DNA of 64,000 bases from Iris pallida. Its lineage: Eukaryota > Streptophyta > Magnoliopsida > Asparagales > Iridaceae. The position numbers and the translations under genes are program-made. The number at the start of each line of letters is the position of its first letter. The stretch's first letter is position 1. The notes beneath the pieces were generated by a model that did not search any database, was not told the DNA's origin, and was given only the letters and a program-made list of their open reading frames with translations. Location of the stretch: assembly GCA_029216955.1 (NCBI GenBank), contig JANAVB010004058.1:38501-102500 (forward strand), read 5' to 3'. Below are positions 31,810-43,112 of this stretch, one piece after another.

Positions 31810-33760
31810 TCCTACTTATAACGAGTAGTTCTAACATGTGTGCAGGGCATTCTTTAGACAGACTAACTCCCGGCCCGTTAGTGAAACGGTATGATGAGAT
31901 CTAACGGGGGCAGCCAAAGAGACGGCAAGACCGACTAGTGTGTCGGCCTCCAGGTTCTACAACTGTGGTACATGTTCTATAAACAATCCTGTGAAGGTTG
32001 AGATAATGTCGATTTCTGCCTGGTGGTAAGGGATCAAATCCTCATGTTGAACCTCGTACTGACCCCGAACCTGACTGATGATCAATTTTGAGTCTTCATA
32101 GGCCTCGATGTAGTCAACCCCCAGCTATTTGGCGAGCTAGAGTCCGATGATGAGGGCGTTATACTCTGCAGCATTGTTGGTGCATGACTCCGTAAGAGAA
32201 TACGCTCGATTGATAACTAGGCCGTTCGGAGTAACAAGGACGATACCGACCCCTGCTATGATTTTATCCTTTGGCCCCGCTCTTGAGGCTCCGTCAAAAA
32301 ACATATGCCATACTGAGTTGTCCGAAACTGCGTTAGACTCCAGTACTTCATCGGAGATTTCTTCGTAGTATTTTGAATTTTTTGGCACCGAATGAGCCAC
32401 CAGGAAATCTGCCAATGCTTGGCCATTGACTGCCTTATGTGGGACGAACACCATGTCGTAAGGAGTCAAGAAGATTGCCCATGTAGCTAGTCATGAATTT
32501 AGTGCCCCTGGCTTGGTCATAAGGACTCTGAGAGGGTTGATCCTGGATACCATATGGATCATCTAACCGGTCACATAAAGCCATGTCTTCTGGATGCCAA
32601 AGAGAAGGGCGAGACATTCCTTCTCAACAGGATTATACCGGTACTCAGCTCCAATCATGGTCCTGCTGAGTTAATATATTGCTTGTTCGTGGCCTTCTTT
32701 ATTCTTTTAGGATAATAAGGCACCAAGAGAATGATCCATGGCTCTGACGTATAGTAAGAAAGGCTTCCCCACGACTGGGGCTACCAGCACGGGAGGGCTG
32801 GTGAGGTACTTCTTGATGTCGTCGAACATGCGCTGGTACTCTCCAGTCCATTCAAAAGTGACCCCTTTTTTATTAATCTGGTGAAGGACTGACATTTACC
32901 AGAGAGATTTGCTATGAACCTCCTTATATAAGCCAGTCACCCCTACAAACCTCGAAGCTCTCAGAGGTTCTTTAGAGGTGCCATGTCAAGAATTGCTTTG
33001 GTCTTCTCTGGGTCGATATGAATCTCTTTTGCTGTGATGATGAAGCCTAAGAACTTGCCACTGAAAATGCCCTAGAAGGACTTGGTTGGATTCGTTTTTA
33101 GCTGTTGTGTCCGCATTAGATCGAACACCATCCGTAGATCATCCAAGTGGTTAGATTTGTACTTGATTTTGATGGCGATGTCGTCAATATAACACTCTAT
33201 CGTCTTTCGGAGATGCTTGCAGAATACGGTACTCATAGCCCTTTGATAGGTAGCTCCCACGTTCTTTAATCCAAAAGGCATTACTGTGTAGCAATACACC
33301 CCCTTCAGAGTCCAGAACGTTGTATGTTTTTTGTCTTTGGGGAGCATCTTGATCTGGTTGTAGCCGAAGAATTCATCCATAAAGGACATACGCTCATAGC
33401 ACAGGTGTTGTCGATCATCACGTCAGTGATCGGGAGAGGGAACTCATCTTTAGGACAGGCCGAATTGAGGTCTCTGAAGTCTACATAAATTTGTATCTTC
33501 TCGTTCTTCTTAGTGACAGGGATGACATTTGTGACCCAATCTGGGTGCTGCTCTTCACGGATGAAGCCGCTCTCGATGAGTTTGTCGACCTCCTCCTCAA
33601 TAGCATCCATGATATTGGGACGGAACTGACGTTGTTGCTGCTTGACCGATTTGACATAGGGCAGGATATTGAGGCGGTGCACGGCCACTTACGGGTTTGG
33701 TCCTGGTATATCTTCGTAGCTCCAGATGAAGATGCCTATATACTCGTGAATGAGCTGTAT
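31810..33760 (-). pseudogene. pol: RT, RNase H and archaeal-type RNase H of element C (broken)
   Basis: The RT portion is at 33688-33070, with QHPDWVTNVIPVTKK, FGLKNVGATYQRAM and the catalytic tetrad as YIDD instead of the YVDD of A and B. RNase H starts near 32800 (YVRAMDHSLGALL) and breaks at a stop. The archaeal-type RNase H has FFDGASRAGPKD and NAAEYNALIIGL (about 32290-32140), then the frame fails. It holds at least five stops or frame changes. Confidence 0.82.
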
Positions 33761-36700
33761 CAGGGGGTGTCTGCCATCTTTTGTTAGACTTTTGCTGATA
33801 AAGATGGGCTTAGGTGAGGCCTCATCTCCTAATTCGACCTGGACGACTTCATCTTCCATAGGGGGTTCGTGCTGCTCAAAATACCACTTCTATTGGGATC
33901 CTAAGCACTGCGCCCAGGGTTCGCCTTCGAAGTATTCGAACGATTGGTCTTCGTCCTTGACTGGGGTGTTTAGAGAGACCATGTTGGCGGATAGCGTTTC
34001 CCCGAAGCCCCGAACGGCTATGTCATTAGAGTACAGGGTGTCATCTTGTTCATAAACCGATGCTGTTAGAAGATTGACCACTTCTACTGCCACGTCGGGG
34101 ACAGGAATGACGTCATGCTGTACCTCTGCGGTAGGACGACTCTCAGACTAGAGAGTAACCATGTTGGCCGTGACGATCTTTTCCTCGTAATCCAACGATA
34201 TGACGTTGGCGTTAATGAGGTGCTGAATTTTATCCCTTCAACATATAGCAGTCGTGTGTTGAGTGATGGACGTATTGGTGATAATGGCAATACTAGGGAT
34301 GGTCCACCTTTTCTACTTTATCAAAACGCCTGGGTGGCGGGATGGACAGTTTGCCACTCTTCGTAAGCATCTTGAAGAGTTCCAGCATATCCTCGTCATT
34401 GAAGGAGTAAGTCTCCCTCGACCTCTGCGCTTCCGCAGACTTGGGGTTCACAACTGCTGAACCTTTAGAGATGTTAACAGTCATGGCTTGCTTGTCATTT
34501 TTATCTTTAGGGTAGTTGCTGTACGAGCGTCTCCCCTTGTCTTCGGACGCAGAAAAGTATAGCCCAGGAGCCGCACGTCCTGGGCTTTCCTTTGTGCGGC
34601 ATCCGCCTTTGTAATGAAAAGCGTCCACTCCTTGTAGGAAGCACTGTACCATAATTTTATAGCGAGCAACATGTTCTTGCGACAGGAGTCCATAAGCATG
34701 GGCTCGGGCATGCCAGGTGGTAATCTAAGGGTTGCCTGGCGGAAGTGCTCGATGTATGTGCGACAGGCTCTTTCACCCTCTGGAAAAATTCTATGAGGGT
34801 CGACATAGTCATATCCATGTCGCCTTCGTAGAATCGGTCCACGAACCGAGTCTTCAGGTCTTCAAATGACGAGATACAGTCGTTCGGAAGACTACAGAAC
34901 AACTCATAGGCTACCCCCTGCAGGACTCCTATGAATATGTTGGACAGGAGGGCGTCTTCCTTTGGCAGGTGCCCCGTTACTGAGGCAATGTACCTCAAGT
35001 ATTATCGGGGAGACCCCTTCCCTTCATAAGGTATAAGCGTCTGCGGATTGTATTTGGGGAGATAGACGACGTTGTCCCACTCGATTGGGTATGCTGTCGG
35101 ATTTCCATTCTTTGGAGCGTTGCTTGCTTCTCTTTGGTATCATGACGAGCATACAGCTCCTTGATGGCCTGTTGTATCTTGGTCGACATTACGGAGCCTA
35201 TAGCCGATGGAGTAGATGAGGATGCTTCTGCCTGATTGGCAGTAGGCAACTTGTTGGTGGATCATGCGCAGGTGTAGAGGCAGCAGGGGCTATGCTACTC
35301 TTAAGGTCGATTATGACTGAAGACAGGGTCTTCATGGTGTCCGTCAGTGTATCCAACTTCGTCTCGAGGACTTCAATACGCCTGAGGGTTTCGTTGTTGT
35401 CTTCCTCATTGCCATCAGCCATGAAGACATACCGAGTGTGAGGGTGACTCGAGGGAGCCGTGGATCCCTCACTTTCTGGCTCAGACGCTTGAGTCTCGCT
35501 GCCCTGAGGATATACTGTAAGATTGTGTTCTTCTTCAGAATCAGTATGGTTGCTACACCCGGTCTGGTGACTGGCTGTACCGATAGAGACATCCGTATCG
35601 TATTGAGTCTCGTCAAATTAGAACACAGGGTTGTTTTGTATGGTAGGAGGCTGGCTATCCCCAGTTTTTAACAAGGCATCCAATGCAAAATTGGAACGAG
35701 TGCCTTGGAACACACCTGCTTCGGGTACATTAGCTTTGCTGTTCTCTGACCTCCTCTTCGGTTTAGCAACCGATATGGGAGGATTCTGGGAGGGCTCCTT
35801 GAAAGCTCTAAAACCCTGCATCATGTAGCATATGGCGATGCGGGGCTCATCTTCTCTATGGCTCATCGACCCCTGTTAGGCCTCCGGCGTAGAGTTGGCG
35901 TGGAGTAGAGTCTCTGGAAGATGGAGCGCCTACTCGGCGATGGCACAGCCATCTCCTGACAACGGCAGTTGATGGTAATCTAGATACAAGAGTGCCTTAA
36001 TTTAGGCACGTCTTGTGCCACAGATTCTTTATCCTCTTAGGAGAGGGTCGAATCTTCTTTTGTAGCACTCCTATTGTACATGCAGGGAAACTGCATGAAA
36101 GTACGGTCAGAGCGGGTCTGGCGAGGAAGCCTCTTGTTGCTCATGCGACAACGCTGCTCGTGTGGTTCCCTCTCCGTGGTACGTACCCCCTGGCTTGGCT
36201 TACGTACCGGAGTACCCCAGTAGAAGGGAGATTCGACTAGTTGAGGCATCGGAGCGCGAGAGCTAGTCTTGTATAGCTTTCTGTCGGCTACATATGTTAC
36301 TGTCAACACGGGCCTCTAGTCTGCCGCTGGTGCCGCACGCTTGTTGTACGAAGCACGAGCCACCTAGGATCTTTTCCTACTACCCCCAGCGGGTGAGTAG
36401 TATTTAGAGTCCGTCGAAGGTTTACCTGAAGGGAAAGCGATTCTGTCAAAGGTAGATCTCCTTGCCGACAATACTCCCATCGTGAGGGGTTGGACCAGTG
36501 TGTGCTTCTTTCGACATTGTTCCTTCATCAGATCAACCATGGAACCACCATCTTCTTCGCCATGCTTTCCTGGGACGGGAATCGGGTGAGAGGATAAGGC
36601 TATAGCAGTCGGGATCTTCTATGTGGCCTTAACGTTGAGGGGGTCCTGAGACGCAGTTTCCGCTATCGTGCTGCTGGCTATAGCCGCCTTAGGCCTCCAG

Positions 36701-36891
36701 ACACGTCGAGTCTTCTTCGGTTGTACGAACCGCTTCGAAGTCTTCAACTTTTCATCAGAGAGGAGATCTTCAAAAGCCTGTTGGTCAAAGCGTATGACCA
36801 TTATATCTTGAGAAGCTCCTAGTAAGTTGTCATCAGATTGTGTCACCGCCTTCTCGTTGGAGGAGAAGGTAGTCCCCAGTAGAGTCGCCAT
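33761..36891 (-). pseudogene. gag: gag of element C (broken), running directly into RT without protease
   Basis: The ATG lies in the primer-binding site (ATGGCGACT, 36891-36883) and gives MATLLGTTFSSNEKAVTQSD, close to A and B. The N-terminal block ends at FDQQAFEDLL. A long damaged variable region follows. The coiled-coil segment RRIEVLETKLDTLTDTM is near 35370. The capsid-like core is about 34930-34800 (FCSLPNDCISSFEDLKTRFVDRFYEG) and the zinc knuckle about 34290-34230. From there the text goes through VEVVN and a short acidic linker (about 34090-33900) straight to the pre-RT segment ending QHEPP. No DxG protease motif is present. Confidence 0.78.
36873..36890 (-). promoter_or_regulatory. 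Primer-binding site of element C
   Basis: Element-strand TGGCGACTCTACTGGGGA, one base different from B. An A just before it makes the gag start codon. Confidence 0.82.
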
Positions 36892-38717
36892 TTTTTTCGA
36901 CGTAACAAAAGGTTGAACAAACTTTTTTGCTTTATTGAACATATAAGATATCTGTGTACAAAGAAGAAAGTCCTAAACAGGATATTCTAAGTACAGGGGG
37001 AAGAGGTTTCTGGGAAAGTGTGATGGTGGAGATCGAGCACTGCAGCGGCTCCTTTACTCCGTTAACGATCTGACGACGAATCAACCTTGCTATAGCTCTC
37101 TGGCACCTTTGATGGGACTATGGGGTCACCGATCAAGAAGCTGTCTGGAGGAGAAGATCCCATGAAGATGGTTAGTTGGTTGGTTGGTTGGTTGGTTGGT
37201 TCTTTGGTTGATAGGTCGATGAGGGTGGTCGACTCTTCGTGGATAGAGATCGCTGCTCCTTTGAAGATTATCGATTGTCGATTTTCCTCTATCGATCTTT
37301 TCTCTTCCTTTGGTGGAAGAAGAACTCCTTCTATTTATAAAGAACAGAGTACATATACGATATGCATTAGGATTCCTGAGATATGAAAGAATCTGCCATC
37401 GTTGTACAGTACGGGCTTCTGTGGCGCTGACACATGGCAGACATCGAGATTTCCCTCAAACGAGATCTCTGGTGGTTATAAACATAACCGAAGGAGATGA
37501 CACATGGCGTGTGCCAATTTGCTTGCTCAGATACGATCGAGTAAATCTTGGGATTTTATCTTAAATTTGGAGTCTAATTGATCCTCGTCTAAGATTTAAA
37601 TCAATCTGATATGATATCAATCATGATTTAATCTCAATCTTCTTTGCAAGAGGCGGTTTAAACAAACCAATTAGGGTGGACCCTTGCTTCCCGTACCTCT
37701 AGTGAGGACTAAGTGCTGCTGCGCTTCTGTGGCGACGAGTAGATCGTGCTTCTGGAGACGACGGAACCTCTGTGCTTTCAGGTGACGAGTGGACTTGGAT
37801 TCGAATGACGACGAGACTTCTGTGCGTATAGAGCAACTTACGAAGTTGTATTTCAGGCTACCAGAGTCACTGTACTGTATGCGACAGGTAGGCTTGTGCT
37901 TCAGGTTGGCGAGGTTACTGTGCTTTTGGAGCAACAGGTTAACTTGTATTGGTTGCGATGGGAGTTCCCAAGTCTCTTGTAGAGAAGTGAATTAAGCTTC
38001 TGATTAGGAGCATATGACTGCGCCGTGGGAATGGAGATGGTGTGAGCATATCACCATCATGCCTCATACGGACGCAGGTAAGTAGCTGCCCCTCTGATAG
38101 TGAAGGCATTGGCTGCGAAGGGAAGGGTATGACACCCTTGCGCATCTGGATATTGGTACATGCATATAGTTGCACCTCTGGAGTGAAGACACTGGCTTCT
38201 GGAATAAAATAAGGGGAGAAGGGCCCTACGGCCATCTTGTTTCTAAGGTTGGCACAGGCAGGTGGCGCGTCTGGCTTGAAGACTCTGGCTTCTTCAAAGT
38301 GCTGAGTTACTGATATACTTCTGAGAGGCTGCGCCTACAAGAATATCATAACATGCTTCAGTGGAAGTTAATCTTCCAACGTGCATATCGAGAATAATGA
38401 AGGTTGTGCTTCGATGAAGATTGCATCCCTTTTAGATCCATCTAGGCTTCTATCGAATCTGTACTAGACCTTTGTAGAAGAACATAATTAGTCCCTTATG
38501 TATGGTCTGGTGTGTCTGTACTAGACTTTGGTAGACATGACAATGAAGGGACTTCTATCCATATCTTATGTTTTGTCTTTTTAGCACTGCAGCTGAGTCT
38601 TTTGCATCTTCTGCGCTTTGACGAAGGGATGTCTTCAGCTGAGATTTTTCATGCTTCTATAGTAGGCGATAAAGACAGGAATGACTTTAAAATTGATCCA
38701 TGAAGAACAGAACTACA
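36891..38717 (-). repeat. 5' LTR of element C (outer edge uncertain)
   Basis: The inner edge is set by the primer-binding site. The element-strand TATA box CTTTATAAATAG is at 37331-37342. A (TTGG)n tract stands at 37171-37206. The outer edge is placed at ACTACA (38712-38717) because LTRs of A and B end in CTACA on this strand; 38338 (CCTACA) is an alternative. U3 repeats GTGCTTCTG-like words (37700-38420). The partner LTR is not in view, so length is unproven. Confidence 0.5.
37171..37206 (+). repeat. (TTGG)n microsatellite
   Basis: About seven tandem TTGG units within R-U5 of the element C LTR. Confidence 0.9.
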
Positions 38718-41449
38718 AGGATGAATGGCACAATCGATCAACGAAGAATACTTATAACGAATCCTTAAAACGAAGAAAAACGGAAATAACTCACTCGAGG
38801 CTTGCTGGACAATTCTCGCGATTTAGACTGTAATGGAGGTAGAGGTGAATGTCCCTTACAGAAGTCGAGAGAGAAAGGACTTATCGAAGTACCGTTGTCT
38901 TCTTCTTGAGGTGGAGTTAAATAATGGCGCTACGAGCAATGTCGATCGGAGAAGAGGCGCCATGGTCAGAACTCTCCACGGAGAACAAACTAGAAAGAGG
39001 GTGGTATAGGAGTAATTTGGCAGGGCTTTGCCGGTATAGGAGAGGTGATGGAGAATAAGGAGACAAGACACCTATTTATAGGGACGGAGGGGTAGTTGGC
39101 CGTTACGCACGAACAGCAGAGATCGATGGAGTTTAAATCGGTGGTGGCGGACGATGGTGATCGCCCCTAGCTAATTCGGTGGGCAAGATGGTTCGAGAAG
39201 CTCCTAGATCGGATGACGAGATAATGTGACACTGCCGAGGATGTACAGACGCAGCCGCGTTGTTCGACGTCGGCAAGGATCAAAGGATGGAAGAATAATT
39301 TGAGTTAGATATGAGGAAATGACCCAATAAAGAGAAGGGGATTTATAACTTAATGGGTCGGGTGGCTTAATGATTCAGATGGCCAAACGGGTCGGACTAA
39401 GGCTAATTTGATGGACTGTGGATCAAAACAACTCCTATGGGCTGACTTGGCAATGGAAAAATTTGAGAGAATAACTGTGGTTTGACTAAGGGTTTCCAAG
39501 GATTTAATAGGCTAAGGTTTTAATAGGAATTAGTCTTTGGTTTAGTAAGATGTGGGCTTGCGTTGTGGGCTGGCCGATTTGGCTAAATTTAACAGGTAAG
39601 GTTGGGCTTGACCCAAGATTCATGGGTGTTGGCTAAGTGAGTGGATGGTTGCTTAACCAACATGAAACTTAATAAAGGCTTACCAAAATTAGCCTAATGT
39701 CTAAAACTAAAGCTATAAATAATTAAGAAAAATATTTAACTAGATAGATAACTATAATAGCAAATATAGAATAGATGAATATGAGAAATGGTCCAAATCC
39801 TTTATTTGGAGAAAGTGGAGTTACAAATCTATCCACCTTAGAAAAATTGTGTCCTTGAAATTTAAGAAATGACACAATTTGGCATGATAAATGATTTGAA
39901 ATAATTTGGTAAGAGTAAACATTATCAATGATCAACATCTAAGCATAGCCAATAGAATCAAAATTATCCAGGCACGGTATGAAAAATATAATCGTATAAA
40001 CACAATTATGATCAAATATCATTTTGATAGGACCAAGGTTGAAATCATTTAGGCACGATCCAATAGTCACGGTAGATAAAATTATCTAGTCATGACTAGT
40101 TAGTCATAGTCAATATCATCTACGCACAATAGAATCAAAGTAAGGTATACGATCAGGAATTAAAATTTAGGTACAATCAAGTATAGAATTAAAACTGCCT
40201 AAGCATTATCAACGATAGAAATGATGCGGTCAAAATCAGGAATTTAGAAAAAAAAAGCATAAATTTGCATCATCATGAATCAAATTTAGGCATGAATAAA
40301 ATCAAATCAAATTTTAGAACAGGATCGAAGAATGATCGAAAATTAAACCGTTTAGGCACGATCTAATTTATCAAATAAAGTCCAACTTGTATATGCACGA
40401 TCAAGTTTAGACATAATCAAGTCATGATAAAAAAAATTAAGGTATAATCAAGGTCTAGTCACAACCAAGAGAAACAAGCTCGTTCAGGCATGATCAATGC
40501 CAAAATAGGCACATTTAAGAATAGAATGAAGATCTAGTTATGATCAAAAATCGTATAAGCACGATTTAAGAATAGTTGGTCTAGATATAGTCAAAATTCC
40601 AAATTTAGGCACATAATGAGGATAATTAAAAAAAATGATCAGAACCAAGATAGAAATGAAGTCTTGTGAATATGTTCCCATAGATGAAAATTACGAAGAT
40701 AAAGAAATCGGATAGTGATTCAAAACGGAATGTGTAGGAAGAAAAGCATCTCATTTAACACTCTGCTAACTAAACTCAGCACCAAGGAACCTAAGGTAAC
40801 TACCCAGGCATTATTAGCTAATTCTATCTGGGAATCAAGGAAAGTACCCAATTAACTTCCATCAAGAAGTTTTATATAATCTATCAATTGCTTTCCTTAA
40901 TCAAACCATTTCTTAAACATCAACTTTTACTTCTCCCATTTCTGACTTCATCAAGGCTAGAATCTTAATTGTCAAAAAATATCCTATAAGTCGATCCATG
41001 ATATATACATATTCAAAAGAATTCTCAATCCTCGAAAGCTAGTGGCTAACTCACTAATCAAATTTGAATCCCCAACCTTTTGTTAATCTTCCAACAAAAT
41101 CTCAACTTAGTGGTCCTTCTTTTCTTTAATCAATATCCAACTATTCCAAGTGTTTTATGCCAATATCTTGGTCTTAATTCCACATTATTACAACGATTCC
41201 CTTCTAGAACATATTAATCGCTCTTTGGTCATATTTATGTGTCTAATCTTAAACATTAATTCCTTGAGTGTTCCTTCATTCGATCCTCATATTCTCAATT
41301 TCCTTTATTATCCATGTTATAACTCCAACTTACTTTTCTGTGGAAGAAACTTATCAAATCTTAATCTCTCTTCAACGTCATCTAATTTCTTACGGATTTC
41401 TCTATCATTCTATATAATTTCTTTTTCTCGCCTTTAATCATAAAACTTC
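38718..41449. other. AT-rich decayed retroelement DNA with a dispersed AGGCACGATC word
   Basis: No coding region can be supported. A minus-strand TATA box (CCCTATAAATAGG, about 39071-39084) suggests a piece of another LTR cut by element C. From 39966 to 40620 a word close to AGGCACGATCAA recurs about thirteen times at irregular 30-75 bp spacing. Confidence 0.45.
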
Positions 41450-42149
41450 ATACTCTGATATCACCACTAACAGTTTTATTATCTCCCTCCTGGACAAGCA
41501 ATAAACTTAAAAGCCTTACAAAAGTTATTTACCAGATTTGTTTACCCAAAGCCTTATTCTACTACCTTTCTACCCTTACATGTCTAACATTATTGTAAAG
41601 TGACTATGGATCCCAAGGATACCCTTACTAGAGCTAATAGTGTTGGTAGGTAGTTATCTATGCTCCCATGTATAAAGATACATCCATAGTCATCCACAAA
41701 ATGTATATTAACTACCTAGTATACATAGCTATTTGCAAAATATTTATATATAGCTATAAAAAAATGTAATTATCAACAAAATATACAACATACCAGAGTC
41801 TGGGCCATGAAAAGAGATTGGGCATATGCTAATTGAAACGATCCTAATGAACTCTAAAGAAAGTCAAGTAGTAATTCTAGAAGAATCCTTATTCCTATTG
41901 GATATGGTATCCCTGAGAGTCGCTACGAATAGAGTCTTCAAATTAGGACAAAATCAAACAGATCAAACTAATTCCGGTATGGTTTTCCAATGGTGATAGG
42001 AGGCCAAACAATATAAATTCAGGACATGGATATAGTCTTAATAGTATCCGAAATCCATGCATATCTGAAATTACTTTACTTAAATTTTATGCCCTGCTAG
42101 TATACATCTGGCTGCAGTGAACTCTTGGCTCCATGACTCAAGAATGATA
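41450..42149. other. Decayed sequence left of the copia element
   Basis: CTCTGATATCACCA at about 41454-41467 is a reverse copy resembling the tRNA-Met primer-binding site (TGGTATCAGAG) with a 2-base insertion, so a minus-strand LTR could lie to its right. No gene is seen. The last 125 bases repeat a segment found again after the copia element (48985-49080). Confidence 0.35.
42145..42149. repeat. Target-site duplication of copia element D, left copy
   Basis: TGATA, identical to 48929-48933 on the other side of the element. Confidence 0.92.
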
Positions 42150-43090
42150 TGTTGGTGTTTTTGCCTTTGGACTAGAAAAGATAGTCCCACATCGGCTACA
42201 CCAAATGGTGAGTATCTCAATATAATGCATTGCTTGTGTTGAGGTGTGCACATGAGGTGTAGTGGGGCACAAGTTTGTGCCATGTGGAAGTATTTTTCTA
42301 GAAGGAAAAAGGATTAAATCCAACAAGGATGCAAGTTAATTTTTGTTGTGCGGACTCGGACTCGGACACGGACTCCAGGATGTCTCGTGCATGCACGGGA
42401 GTGTTCGGGGGGTAGGCGTGGACTGGCACACTTCTATGCTGATTGTGGGATGATCTAAAATATCAAACTCTATTTTTGAGTATTGGTATTTTAGTCCCAC
42501 ATCGGATAGGAGAAGAGGTGAAGTCTCAACTCCACTCTATAAATAGAGCCCCTTGGCCTCCTTTGAAAGATGCACCAAGAAGAGAGTGAAGGGAGTCTGT
42601 AAAGTCCAAGAAGCCCGTTCAAGTCTCAAATATTGACTTACGAGCGTTCCAGAAGTTCTTCGTGAACTTGCTGGTTCCTGGAAGCTGTTCGTGCTCGTAT
42701 GGGGCGAATAAAGCTTTGAGCAACGGTGGTTCATTCACCCCAGCAATTCATTCTCGCCTGTCATTGCTGCTGTTGCCTTTTACAGTAACTTCTTTTTAGA
42801 AGCTCTACTGCCGATAGTCGCTTGCACAAAAGTCTATTTAGATTTTTTTGTGTATTACGTAGAATCTTTTTAGATCCTCGTAATTCAGAATCCTCCAGGA
42901 CCTCTGTTGCACATCTTCTTTAAGGTGTTACATTTGAAACGTTGTCTTTACAATTGTTTCAGTTTCAGAATTGTCTTTACATTTGAAACGTTGTCTTTAC
43001 AATTGTTTCAGTTTCAGAATTAAGGTGTTACATTTGAAACGTTGTCTTTACAATTGTTTCAGTTTCAGAAATTGTGCCTCGGCACTAACA
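42150..43090 (+). repeat. 5' LTR of copia element D
   Basis: Starts TGTTGGTGTTTTTGCC and ends CGGCACTAACA. It contains two TCCCACATCGG words, common in plant copia LTRs, and the TATA box CTATAAATAGAG (42537-42548). Near the end a 50-bp unit is present three times (42921-43070), against one copy in the 3' LTR. Confidence 0.94.
42921..43070 (+). repeat. 50-bp triplication in the copia 5' LTR
   Basis: Three consecutive units, each containing CATTTGAAACGTTGTCTTTA and CAATTGTTTCAGTTTCAGAA. The 3' LTR has a single unit (48846-48895) followed by a TTTTCTATCG stretch absent here. This accounts for the LTR length difference. Confidence 0.93.
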
Positions 43091-43112
43091 ATCTCAAAGC
43101 TTTATTGAGAAG

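Larger units (their letters stand above)
29755..38717 (-). mobile_element. Element C: old Tat-lineage element, minus strand, 5' part only in the window
   Basis: Read on the minus strand it has a 5' LTR (36891 to about 38.7 kb), primer-binding site, gag, RT, two RNase H domains, integrase and post-pol region, then is interrupted at 29754 by element A. Its 3' LTR is not in view. Every gene is broken by stops and frameshifts, and no protease is seen. Its more decayed state fits being the oldest of the three. Confidence 0.75.

Noticed and set aside
36619..36942. Extra N-terminal residues MFNKAKKFVQPFV before MATLL in element C
   Set aside because: They read into the LTR; the ATG in the primer-binding site is the start shared with A.
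37700..38420. GTGCTTCTG words as the signature word of element C
   Set aside because: Frequent in U3 but not found in gag of C, and the antisense region of C is not in view, so the three-compartment pattern cannot be claimed.
41150..41437. 95-residue open frame, hydrophobic
   Set aside because: Composition follows from AT-rich DNA; no neighbouring gene or signal supports it.
41454..41467. A full minus-strand LTR beginning right of the reversed primer-site-like sequence
   Set aside because: No TG/CA edge, no second LTR and no reading frame to support it; kept only as a note.
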